From Burkholderiales bacterium (lineage in GTDB: Bacteria; Pseudomonadota; Gammaproteobacteria; Burkholderiales; Burkholderiaceae_E): a DNA stretch of 5,549 bases. The notes under the pieces were generated by a model. It was not told the DNA's origin, did no database searches, and was given only the letters and a program-made list of their open reading frames with translations. The stretch is from the NCBI GenBank assembly GCA_020348765.1, contig CP070753.1:1349689-1355237 (forward strand), given 5' to 3'. Numbering within the stretch: position 1 is the stretch's first letter; the number at the start of each line of letters is the position of its first letter. Below, one piece after another: positions 1 to 5,425 of this stretch. The translations under genes and the position numbers were made by a program.

Positions 1-1
1 C

Positions 2-574
2 GCGGTGATCAAGGCGGGGCAAGGTCACGAGCTCGTCAGCTCGGGCGAGTTGCGCGTGGTCGGCGAGGACGGCAACGAGGTGCCGCACGATGGCCAGACG
101 CTCGGCGAGATCACCGTGCGCGGCAACGTGGTGATGAAGGGCTACTTCGACGACCCCGGGGCGACCGATGCGGCGATCAGGCACGGTTGGTTCCACTCGG
201 GCGACGCGGCGGTCGTGCACGAGGACGGCTACGTCGAGATCCGCGACCGATTCAAGGACGTGATCATCAGCGGCGGCGAGAACATCTCGTCGGTCGAGGT
301 CGAAGGGTGCCTGCTGCGCCACCCGGCCGTGCAGGAAGTCGCCGTGGTCGGAATGCCGCACGAGAAGTGGGGCGAGGCGCCGCACGCGTTCGTCGTGCTG
401 CGCGAAGGTGCGAGTGCGCAGGCCGAGGAGCTGCGGCTGTTCGTGCGCGAGCACCTGGCGCACTTCAAGGCGCCGCAGTGGGTGAGCTTCGTGGACGACC
501 TGCCGAAGACCGCCACCGGCAAGGTGCAGAAGTTCGTGCTGCGGGGTCGGAAGGCCGGCATCGCGCGGCAGTAG
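2..574 (+). CDS. AMP-forming acyl-CoA ligase, C-terminal part (5' end outside window)
   Basis: The reading frame is open from the window edge, so the start lies upstream; about 190 C-terminal residues are visible. Members of this ANL superfamily adenylate a carboxylic acid with ATP and then form the CoA thioester. Counting the GTG codon at position 5 as residue 1, the visible motifs are GWFHSGD (61-67, with the ATP-ribose-binding Asp), DRFKDVIISGGENISSVEVE (81-100, the hinge that opens the small C-terminal domain) and PKTATGKVQK (168-176, containing the catalytic Lys of the adenylation half-reaction). The GGENISS hinge and the GEITVRGNVVMKGY stretch resemble the medium- and long-chain fatty-acyl-CoA synthetases related to AlkK. 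The substrate pocket is not in view, so chain length cannot be read. An AlkB hydroxylase about 4 kb away makes a role in alkane-derived fatty acid activation plausible, but that is inference. The family is near certain. Confidence 0.95.
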   Translation, partial: AVIKAGQGHELVSSGELRVVGEDGNEVPHDGQTLGEITVRGNVVMKGYFDDPGATDAAIRHGWFHSGDAAVVHEDGYVEIRDRFKDVIISGGENISSVEVEGCLLRHPAVQEVAVVGMPHEKWGEAPHAFVVLREGASAQAEELRLFVREHLAHFKAPQWVSFVDDLPKTATGKVQKFVLRGRKAGIARQ

Positions 575-581
575 CGCAGGC

Positions 582-609
582 GCGGCGGCCATCATTGCGG
601 TGGCCGCGC
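582..609 (+). other. GC-rich stem-loop after the acyl-CoA ligase stop codon
   Basis: The arms GCGGCCA (585-591) and TGGCCGC (601-607) are perfect reverse complements around a 9-nt loop. Two further G-C pairs (582-583 with 608-609) form if G584 is bulged. It begins 8 nt after the stop codon at 572-574. No T-tract follows, so it is not a classical intrinsic terminator. It could still pause transcription or protect the 3' end of the mRNA. The ATG of the truncated oxidoreductase follows immediately at 610. Confidence 0.45.
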
Positions 610-828
610 ATGGAGACCTGCCCACGTGAGCATCCCGAGTGGTTCCGCGAGCTGCAGGCCCGGTTCTTCGACATGGCGCTCGAAGGACCACTGAACCCGC
701 GCGTCGCGTTTGAAGTGCCGGTGCGGGACGCGTCACGGACTTGCGCGCTGCTCGAACGCGGAGATGTCCCGGGCAAGGTCGTTCTGGTGGCTGGCAACAG
801 CGGGCCTCAGGCTGGTCGGACGTCATGA
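610..828 (+). pseudogene. C-terminal remnant of a zinc-type (MDR) alcohol dehydrogenase/quinone oxidoreductase
   Basis: The 72-codon frame reads like the last part of a medium-chain dehydrogenase/reductase. It has an HPEWFRELQARFFDMALEGPLNPRV segment (residues 8-32) and the typical tail VPVRDASRTCALLERGDVPGKVVLV (36-60), which corresponds to the P-L-x-x-A-x-x-A-x-x-x-L-x-x-x-x-x-x-G-K-V-V-L ending of quinone oxidoreductases. Full-length proteins have about 320-340 residues. Here the catalytic GroES-like domain and the Rossmann dinucleotide site are missing, because the same frame upstream runs antiparallel in sense through the acyl-CoA ligase gene as an out-of-frame shadow. The fragment begins right after a stem-loop and has no visible Shine-Dalgarno sequence. 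Its TGA overlaps the ATG of the hydrolase (ATGA at 825-828), which suggests the full gene once headed that cluster. I call it a deletion remnant. A small expressed protein cannot be excluded. Confidence 0.6.
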
Positions 829-1796
829 GCGGCCGTCGCGTCGACACGTCGGTGCTCTTGCGAGATGGACGCCGTCTCGCCTTCGCCGAGTACGGTGACC
901 CGGCAGGTCTGCCGGTGATGCTCTTGCACGGTCTTCCCGGCTCACGCCTTGCATGGGGCTTCCTGCCGGGCGACCCGTTTCCACCCGGCCTGCGCCTCAT
1001 CGCCCCCGATCGGCCGGGATACGGGCAATCCGACCCGAGGCCGGGACGGTCGCTCGGCGATTGGGCCGATGACGTTGCGGCCCTTGCAGACCGTCTGGAG
1101 TTGGGCCGGTTCGGCATCGTCGGCGTGTCCGGCGGCGGGCCCGGCGCATTGGCCTGCGCATTTCGAATGCCAGACCGCCTGACGCGCGTGGGCGTCGTCG
1201 CCGGGGCTGCACCGACGGATGCGGCGGGCGCTTTCGAGGGTATGAGTGCCGTGAACCGGTTCTTCCTGAAGCTGGCCTGGCGCGCACCGCTCCTGTCCGC
1301 GTTGAACACGCGTTTCGTCGCCGCTTTCGTCCGGCGAAACCCGGGCCGCTACATCGATCTGATGCAGCGAAAGGTTCACGATGTCGACCGCGCCGTCCTG
1401 GCCATGCCCGGCATCCGGGACATGCTGGTCAGGGATTTCGCCGAAGCGCTGCGCTCGGGAGGTCAGGGCATGGTCGACGACATGGCGGCCAATCACGGGC
1501 GAGCCTGGGGCGTCCGCCTTGATCGGATCCAGACTCCGGTGGTTTTCTGGTACGCGTCGCTCGATCGCAGCATGCCCCCCGCGATGGGTCGCTACCTGGC
1601 CGCGAGGATACCGGGTTCGGCGTTTCAACTGGTGGAAGATGCCGGGCATCTCTGGCCGCTCATCCATCTGAGGGAGGTTCTGGCCGCAGTGGCGAAGACC
1701 GGCGCACGAGGGACTGCTTCGCCGATTTCCGAGCTTGACCGCAACAGAGCCGCGCAACCGGACGGAGCGCAAGGGACGGAGGAAGCACAGGGATGA
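825..1796 (+). CDS. alpha/beta-fold hydrolase
   Basis: A 323-residue alpha/beta hydrolase, probably a cytoplasmic esterase or carbon-carbon/epoxide-type hydrolase of unknown substrate. Visible features are an early beta-strand block LRDGRRLAFAEYGDP (12-26), the oxyanion-hole motif HGLPGS (35-40), the PDRPGYGQSD block (61-70), the nucleophile elbow GVSGGG with Ser102, a variable cap region around 135-230, the acid Asp247 in YASLDRSMPPAMGRYLA, and the catalytic His275 in EDAGHLWPL. The triad is complete. The ATG at 825 is preferred to an upstream in-frame TTG (741), because it places the first strand near residue 15 as usual and overlaps the preceding TGA as ATGA. The Shine-Dalgarno sequence is weak, so translation may depend on coupling. 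The last 30 residues (about 294-323) are Gln/Ala/Glu-rich and low in complexity, outside the fold. Its TGA overlaps the ATG of the next gene. Confidence 0.9.
   Translation: MSGRRVDTSVLLRDGRRLAFAEYGDPAGLPVMLLHGLPGSRLAWGFLPGDPFPPGLRLIAPDRPGYGQSDPRPGRSLGDWADDVAALADRLELGRFGIVGVSGGGPGALACAFRMPDRLTRVGVVAGAAPTDAAGAFEGMSAVNRFFLKLAWRAPLLSALNTRFVAAFVRRNPGRYIDLMQRKVHDVDRAVLAMPGIRDMLVRDFAEALRSGGQGMVDDMAANHGRAWGVRLDRIQTPVVFWYASLDRSMPPAMGRYLAARIPGSAFQLVEDAGHLWPLIHLREVLAAVAKTGARGTASPISELDRNRAAQPDGAQGTEEAQG
1778..1783 (+). promoter_or_regulatory. Shine-Dalgarno for the NAD(P)-binding protein
   Basis: GGAGGA lies 9 nt before the ATG at 1793 and within the hydrolase 3' end. It fixes the start of the downstream gene and shows the ATGA junction is a true translation start. 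Confidence 0.75.
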
Positions 1797-2497
1797 GACG
1801 TGTCTGCATCATCGGCATCTCGGGCAAACTGGGGCAATACATGACCGAGCACGCGTTGCAGCGAGGCTACCAGGTCGTCGGTGTCTGCCGGCCTGAGAGC
1901 ATGCGCAAGCTCGAGCGGTTCGGCGACCGCATCACGGCGTTCCCGGGGCGGACAAACGACCGGTCGGTCGTCGAGCGCGCCGTCAGAGGCTGCGACGGCA
2001 TCCTGACCGTGCTCGTGCCTTGGGGTGTCGAGGGCTATGCCACCGGCACCGCGCAGGCCGTGCTTGATTTCGCCGAGCCCGGCGCCCGTCTGGTGTTCTC
2101 CTGCGGCTGGCACATCAGCCGCGACGGGCGCGACGTGTATCCCTGGCGGCAGCGTCTATTCGTCGCGGTCTTCGGGCCGTTGGCGCGGCTATTTCGCTTT
2201 GCCGATCTCGAGGACCAGGTCGAGGCCTGTCGGCGCGTCTTTGCGTCTGAGACCGCGTGGACCGTCGTGCGCTGGTCGGACCTCGAAGAAGGCGAAAGCG
2301 AGGGGCTGCCGGTCTGGTCGCGCCACGTGGGCGATCCGGTGCTGGCGAGCAACCTAACCCGCCGGACCGATTTCGCGCTTTTCATGGTGCATGCGCTGAC
2401 CGACGACAGCCTGATCCGGGAAGCGCCCGCCATCGTGAGCTGCCAGAGCGCTTCGGCGCGCGCACCGGGCGGATCGCCGGGAGGACCGTCAGGATGA
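1793..2497 (+). CDS. NAD(P)-binding atypical SDR / NmrA-like protein
   Basis: A 234-residue protein with an N-terminal Rossmann beta-alpha-beta unit: RRVCIIGISGKLGQYMTEHALQRG carries the glycine-rich GxSGxxG loop (8-14), followed by VVGVCRPES (28-36), where NAD(P) selectivity is set. Further parts fit the atypical/extended short-chain dehydrogenase group (NAD(P)H-binding, NmrA-like): an acidic-to-hydrophobic segment CDGILTVLVPWG (67-78), LVFSCGWHISRD (100-111) and TAWTVVRWSDLEEG (154-167, equivalent to the T-x-x-R-P strand). No Y-x-x-x-K catalytic pair is evident, so it may be a reductase with other chemistry or a redox sensor. The start has a strong GGAGGA 9 nt upstream and an ATGA overlap with the hydrolase, so the two are almost surely co-translated. 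The C-terminal 15 residues are Gly/Pro/Ser-rich. The substrate is unknown. Confidence 0.82.
   Translation: MRRVCIIGISGKLGQYMTEHALQRGYQVVGVCRPESMRKLERFGDRITAFPGRTNDRSVVERAVRGCDGILTVLVPWGVEGYATGTAQAVLDFAEPGARLVFSCGWHISRDGRDVYPWRQRLFVAVFGPLARLFRFADLEDQVEACRRVFASETAWTVVRWSDLEEGESEGLPVWSRHVGDPVLASNLTRRTDFALFMVHALTDDSLIREAPAIVSCQSASARAPGGSPGGPSG
2479..2485 (+). promoter_or_regulatory. Shine-Dalgarno preceding the ATG at 2494
   Basis: GGGAGGA lies 8 nt before an ATG whose first bases overlap the TGA of the NAD(P)-binding gene (ATGA, 2494-2497). It supports a real gene starting there even though the frame is soon lost. Confidence 0.6.
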
Positions 2498-2930
2498 CCA
2501 TGAAACGCATGGTGTTTGTCTCGCTCTCGCCGTCGTCGCCGAATTGCTCGTCGCTCCCGATGGTGGCCATGCTTGGGCGGGGCGGTCGGACGAGGTCGAA
2601 GCCGCCGCCGCAGCATTTGCGGACATGTTCGCCCGGAACGCCCATGGCGATCCGCCCGAAGCCAATCTGATCACCGGCACCGTACCCGCCGCGCAGGCCA
2701 CCGAGGCGGTTGAGAGCGCACCCGTCCTCACCGAGGAGGAGAAGCACGCGGTCTTTTCGGAAACACCGTCGATTTCTTTCTGTGCGGCGCGGAGCGTCTG
2801 CTGGCATGCAAAGAAGACAGCCTGCAGCGACCCACAGGAGACACTCGTTGTCAGCCACTCCGCCAAGACCGTGGCCGGCTCCAGCCAACCCGCCCAATCG
2901 CCGTCGGTTGCCGGTCTTTGCGCGGGGTAG
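2494..2930 (+). pseudogene. Small putative exported protein gene, apparently frameshifted
   Basis: I do not recognise this protein. From the ATG at 2494 the frame gives MTMKRMVFVSL and then low-quality Ser/Pro/Arg-rich sequence to a stop at 2668-2670. The -1 frame, open from before 2511 to a TAG at 2928-2930, instead gives LAVVAELLVAPDGGHAWA and then an acidic, Ala-rich stretch (EVEAAAAAFADMFARNAHGD) and TEEEKHAVF. Joined near 2520-2530, in a TC-rich slippage-prone run (TCTCGCTCTCGCC), the two halves make a good Sec signal peptide: MKR, a hydrophobic core, then an A-W-A cleavage site. The mature part would be about 115 residues with several Cys. The good Shine-Dalgarno sequence and the ATGA overlap fit a gene co-translated with its upstream neighbours. 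The distal part may carry a second shift near 2751-2765. An alternative is that only the frame from the TTG at 2544 is used, or that the region is noncoding. Confidence 0.4.
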
Positions 2931-2932
2931 GG

Positions 2933-2961
2933 TGGCGGTGTGGTTGCTGCGTGCATAGTAT
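2933..2961 (+). promoter_or_regulatory. Weak candidate promoter/operator upstream of dusA
   Basis: A short AT-rich spot in GC-rich DNA contains TAGTAT (2956-2961), which resembles a -10 box. It is overlapped by the palindrome CATA-G-TATG (2954-2962) and flanked by GTGCA (2951-2955) and TGCAC (2963-2967). The would-be -35 at 2933-2938 (TGGCGG) is poor. It is the best promoter-like signal in the 80-nt gap before dusA, and nothing more can be claimed. Confidence 0.25.
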
Positions 2962-2996
2962 GTGCACCGCGGGTTCGTTCCGATGCAGGGTGGCCC

Positions 2997-3002
2997 GAGG
3001 AG
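2997..3002 (+). promoter_or_regulatory. Shine-Dalgarno for dusA
   Basis: GAGGAG lies 8 nt before the ATG at 3011 and selects that start for the dihydrouridine synthase. Confidence 0.75.
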
Positions 3003-3010
3003 AACGCTGA

Positions 3011-4012
3011 ATGCCCTTGAATGCAGCCACCGAGCGCGCGCGGTTGTCTACTGCCCCGATGATGGATCGGACCGACCGCCACTGTCGGTTCTTCCATCGC
3101 CTGCTCGCGCCCACGGCGCTGCTGTACACCGAAATGGTGACCACCGGCGCGCTGATCCACGGTGACCAACCGCGCCATCTGGACTTCGACCCGTCCGAGC
3201 ACCCGGTCGCGCTGCAGCTCGGTGGCAGCGAGCCCGAAGAGCTCGCCCACTGCGCGCACCTGGCCGAGGGCTGGGGCTATGACGAGATCAACCTGAACTG
3301 CGGCTGCCCGAGCGAGCGGGTGCAGCGCGGCGCGTTCGGCGCCTGCCTGATGGCCGAGCCGGCGCTGGTGGCCGACTGCGTGCGCGCGATGCGCGACGCG
3401 TGTGGCTTGCCGGTGACGGTCAAGCACCGGATCGGGCTGGGTCGAAACGAGGACTACGGTTTCGTGGGCGACTTCGTCGGCACCGTTGCCGCGGCCGGCT
3501 GCGAGCGGTTCATCGTGCATGCCCGCAACGCGTGGCTCGAGGGGCTCAGCCCGAAGCAGAACCGCGAGGTTCCGCCGCTGCGCTACGACGTGGTGTACCG
3601 GCTGGTCGCCGACTTCCCGTCGCTGCGTTTCGTCCTGAACGGTGGGCTACGCAGTGCCGCGGACGTGCTGGTCCAGCACGGGCGCGTCGACGGCGTGATG
3701 ATCGGCCGGGCGGCGTATCAGGAGCCGTACCTGCTGCCCGAGTTCGAGGCCGCGAGTCGCGGCGAGCGTGCGGTGCCGATCACCCATGCCGATCGGGCCG
3801 CGGTGGTCGAGACGATGCGCGAGTACGCGAGCGTGCAGGTCTCGCGCGGCGTGCCGCTGCGCGCTATCACGCGCCACATGCTGGGGCTGTTCAACGGTCT
3901 GCCCGGCGCGCGCCGCTGGCGCCAGCAGCTCTCGGATGCCGATGCGCTGCAGGCGGGCGACGTCGATCTGCTGCTGCGCGCGTTGCCACGCCCGGTCGCA
4001 CGCGCGGCCTGA
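3011..4012 (+). CDS. dusA: tRNA-dihydrouridine(20/20a) synthase DusA
   Basis: A complete 333-residue flavoenzyme that reduces uridine 20 (and 20a) in the tRNA D-loop to dihydrouridine with NADPH and FMN in the cytoplasm. The DusA-type signature is clear: APMMDRTDRHCRFFHRLL (15-32) at the first strand of the TIM barrel, EMVTTGALIHGD (41-52), VALQLGG (66-72), DEINLNCGCPSERVQ (91-105) with the catalytic Cys at 99 in the GCPS motif, VKHRIGLGRNEDYGFV (137-152) with the FMN-contacting Lys138, FIVHARNAWLEGLSPKQNRE (167-186), the phosphate-binding FVLNGG (207-212) and DGVMIGRAAYQEPYLL (227-242). A C-terminal helical tRNA-binding domain follows, with the FNGLPGARRWRQ block (294-305). Length and motif order are normal for DusA, not DusB or DusC. 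The start is set by GAGGAG 8 nt upstream. The 80-nt gap before it suggests independent expression. It converges with alkB. Confidence 0.96.
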   Translation: MPLNAATERARLSTAPMMDRTDRHCRFFHRLLAPTALLYTEMVTTGALIHGDQPRHLDFDPSEHPVALQLGGSEPEELAHCAHLAEGWGYDEINLNCGCPSERVQRGAFGACLMAEPALVADCVRAMRDACGLPVTVKHRIGLGRNEDYGFVGDFVGTVAAAGCERFIVHARNAWLEGLSPKQNREVPPLRYDVVYRLVADFPSLRFVLNGGLRSAADVLVQHGRVDGVMIGRAAYQEPYLLPEFEAASRGERAVPITHADRAAVVETMREYASVQVSRGVPLRAITRHMLGLFNGLPGARRWRQQLSDADALQAGDVDLLLRALPRPVARAA

Positions 4013-4101
4013 TCCCGTCCCGCGCCGGCCCGGCCGCGGTCGGCCAGACACGTCGGCCTGGACACGGTGCTCGCGGCGCGGCGTCCCCTGAACGGCATTC
4101 C

Positions 4102-4134
4102 GAACCCTTCGCCGTCGAAGCGGCGCCCGGGTTC
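4102..4134. terminator. Nested stem-loop between convergent dusA and alkB
   Basis: GAACCC (4102-4107) pairs with GGGTTC (4129-4134), and inside it CGCCG (4110-4114) pairs with CGGCG (4121-4125) around a 6-nt loop. This makes a two-part stem that can form in RNA from either strand. It starts 15 nt beyond the alkB stop (4149-4151) and about 90 nt beyond the dusA stop. Neither strand has a clear T-tract, so bidirectional termination or 3'-end protection is a suggestion from position and structure. Confidence 0.5.
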
Positions 4135-4148
4135 CGGTGCCACCGAAC

Positions 4149-5201
4149 TCAGGCCCGCTGCGGTTGTCCCAGTCCGATGACCCTGTGGTCCATCACCCGC
4201 CGCCACAGCGGCGGCACCAGCGCCAGCAGCACCATCGCGCCATAGCCCCAGGGCAGCTGCGGCGCCTGCGGCTCGCTACGCAGCGCCAGGTAGTCCTTGC
4301 CCGCGTGCGCATGATGGTCGGAGTGGCGCTGCAGGTTGAACAGGAACGCGTTCACGACCGCCGTGTTGGCATTCCACGAGTGACACGCCGAGACCGGCTC
4401 GTAGCGCCCGTCGGCAGCTCGGCGGCGGGCGAGGCCGTAGTGCTCGATGTAGTTGATGATTTCAAGCTCGAACACCGCGACGAGGCTCGCGGCCGCGAAC
4501 AGCCCCAGCGCCTGCCAGCCGAAGGCGAGTGCGAGCGCGGTGGCGATCAGCAACGTCAATCCGTTCCACAGCCACCATTGGCTGCGCCACCAAGCGGCGC
4601 CCAGGCGCGCCAGCCGCGCCTGCTCGAGCCGCCACGCGTTGAGCACGGTGCCGCGCATCGAACGCAGCACGAACGGATACACGGACTCGCCGAGACGAGC
4701 GCTGGCCGTGTCCCGTTCGGTCGCGACCCACGCGTGATGTCCGCGCACGTGCTCGATCTTGAACGCGCCGTAGGCAACGCCGGCGAGCAGCAGCCCGCCG
4801 GCGGCGCGCTCGAGCCGCGTGTTGCGGTGGATCAGTTCGTGCGCCGGGTTGATCGCGAGCAGCCCGCCCACGACACCGGTCGACACGGCCATGCCCCACC
4901 AGGCCAGGCCGTCCATCGACTGCGCGAGCCAGGCGCTGCCGGCCAGCAGCGCGAACCATGCCGGCAGGCACAGAAGCGGCAGCCAGCGGGCGATGCGGCC
5001 GCGGCCTGGATCGTCGACGGGCGCGAAGTCATCCTCTCCGATCCACAGGTCGAGCAGCGGAACCAGCAGGTGCACCATTAGGACCGGCATCCAGGCGCTG
5101 GCGGCCGAGGCCGTGCCGGCGGCGACCTGCCAGCCGTGGACCAGAGGGCCGAGCGGAAGCAGCATCACCACGCCGTAGCGCAGGGTTGCGGATGGTCTCA
5201 T
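4149..5201 (-). CDS. alkB: Alkane 1-monooxygenase AlkB (integral-membrane non-heme diiron hydroxylase)
   Basis: A 350-residue membrane enzyme that hydroxylates the terminal carbon of n-alkanes, drawing electrons from rubredoxin and rubredoxin reductase. Hydrophobic segments near residues 8-27, 36-54, 72-94, 98-118, 212-225 and 228-247 fit the six-helix topology. All diiron-ligand boxes are present: HELIHR (121-126), EHVRGHH (150-156), NYIEHYGL (250-257) and LQRHSDHHA (289-297), giving nine histidines at 121, 125, 151, 155, 156, 254, 293, 296 and 297. The NYIEHYG box and the GRYEPVSACHSWNAN stretch (265-279) separate AlkB from related desaturases and xylene monooxygenase XylM. The protein is rather short for the family (often about 400 residues) and ends without a fused rubredoxin domain. 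The ATG at 5201 is preferred to an in-frame TTG at 5237, because the added 12 residues are Pro-rich and that TTG lies inside an inverted repeat. No clear Shine-Dalgarno sequence is seen. No rubredoxin gene is in the window. Confidence 0.96.
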   Translation of the reverse strand: MRPSATLRYGVVMLLPLGPLVHGWQVAAGTASAASAWMPVLMVHLLVPLLDLWIGEDDFAPVDDPGRGRIARWLPLLCLPAWFALLAGSAWLAQSMDGLAWWGMAVSTGVVGGLLAINPAHELIHRNTRLERAAGGLLLAGVAYGAFKIEHVRGHHAWVATERDTASARLGESVYPFVLRSMRGTVLNAWRLEQARLARLGAAWWRSQWWLWNGLTLLIATALALAFGWQALGLFAAASLVAVFELEIINYIEHYGLARRRAADGRYEPVSACHSWNANTAVVNAFLFNLQRHSDHHAHAGKDYLALRSEPQAPQLPWGYGAMVLLALVPPLWRRVMDHRVIGLGQPQRA

Positions 5202-5221
5202 GGGCACAACATTGGGTGGGG

Positions 5222-5236
5222 TGACGCGTGGCGTCA
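5222..5236. promoter_or_regulatory. Perfect inverted repeat upstream of alkB, possible operator
   Basis: TGACGC-GTG-GCGTCA is a perfect 6-bp palindrome with a 3-bp spacer, ending 20 nt before the alkB ATG. On the minus strand, TTGACG (5237 down to 5232) overlaps its left arm and resembles a -35 hexamer. The matching -10 position (CAATGT, 5214-5209) is poor and would make the mRNA nearly leaderless. The size and symmetry suit a dimeric repressor of the TetR or GntR kind, but the regulator cannot be named from sequence. Confidence 0.45.
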
Positions 5237-5240
5237 AGTC

Positions 5241-5425
5241 GGCGTTCCCTGCGCCACGGTCCGCCGCGCCTTTCCGAGCGCCTCGCCCTTCCGACCGCCT
5301 GCGCCCCCGGATCGCCTGCGCGCCCGGATCGCCTGCGCGCCCGGACCGCCTGTGGCCTGGATCGCCAGTGATTCAAAATCGCCTTCGATGCGGATTGCCT
5401 TCTGCTCCGGATCGCCCTGCCGTTC
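5241..5425. repeat. Degenerate 17-bp tandem repeat array, about 11 units
   Basis: Units start at 5241, 5258, 5275, 5292, 5309, 5326, 5343, 5359, 5376, 5392 and 5409, so the spacing is 17 bp except for two 16-bp units. The two central units (5309-5325 and 5326-5342) are identical: GGATCGCCTGCGCGCCC. The GGATCGCC half is best kept: it is exact at 5309, 5326, 5359 and 5409, and has one or two changes at 5292, 5343, 5376 and 5392. The other half drifts, and units become weaker towards both ends; the first three are recognisable mostly by phase. The array fills nearly the whole gap between alkB and the FAD oxidase gene and reaches the latter's stop codon. The 17-bp period breaks reading frame, so it is not a coding repeat. 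Confidence 0.75.

Noticed and set aside
187..609. Possible upstream extension of the MDR fragment in the same frame
   Set aside because: The translation here is the Arg/Ala/Gly-rich out-of-frame reading of the acyl-CoA ligase gene and shows no MDR motifs, so the fragment is taken to begin near 610.
741..824. TTG at 741 as the start of the alpha/beta hydrolase
   Set aside because: The extra 28 residues (Arg-rich) overlap the MDR remnant out of frame and lie before the conserved first strand. The ATG at 825 with its ATGA junction fits better.
2489..3520. 343-codon open frame on the minus strand
   Set aside because: It is antisense to the well-supported dusA gene over half its length, has no domain I recognise and no credible ribosome binding site. 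Long antisense frames are expected in GC-rich DNA.
4137..5081. 314-codon open frame on the plus strand, rich in Arg and Gln
   Set aside because: It is the mirror of alkB, whose four His boxes are unambiguous. The composition (Arg/Gln/His repeats) is typical of an antisense shadow.
5202..5212. Four-codon upstream ORF (ATG at 5212, ending in the TGA overlapping the alkB start)
   Set aside because: It has no ribosome binding site, and so short a frame is readily expected by chance; the overlap with the alkB ATG is noted but not supported as a control element.
5241..5425. CRISPR array
   Set aside because: The repeats are contiguous 17-bp units without spacers and are degenerate. CRISPR repeats are longer, near-identical and separated by unique spacers.
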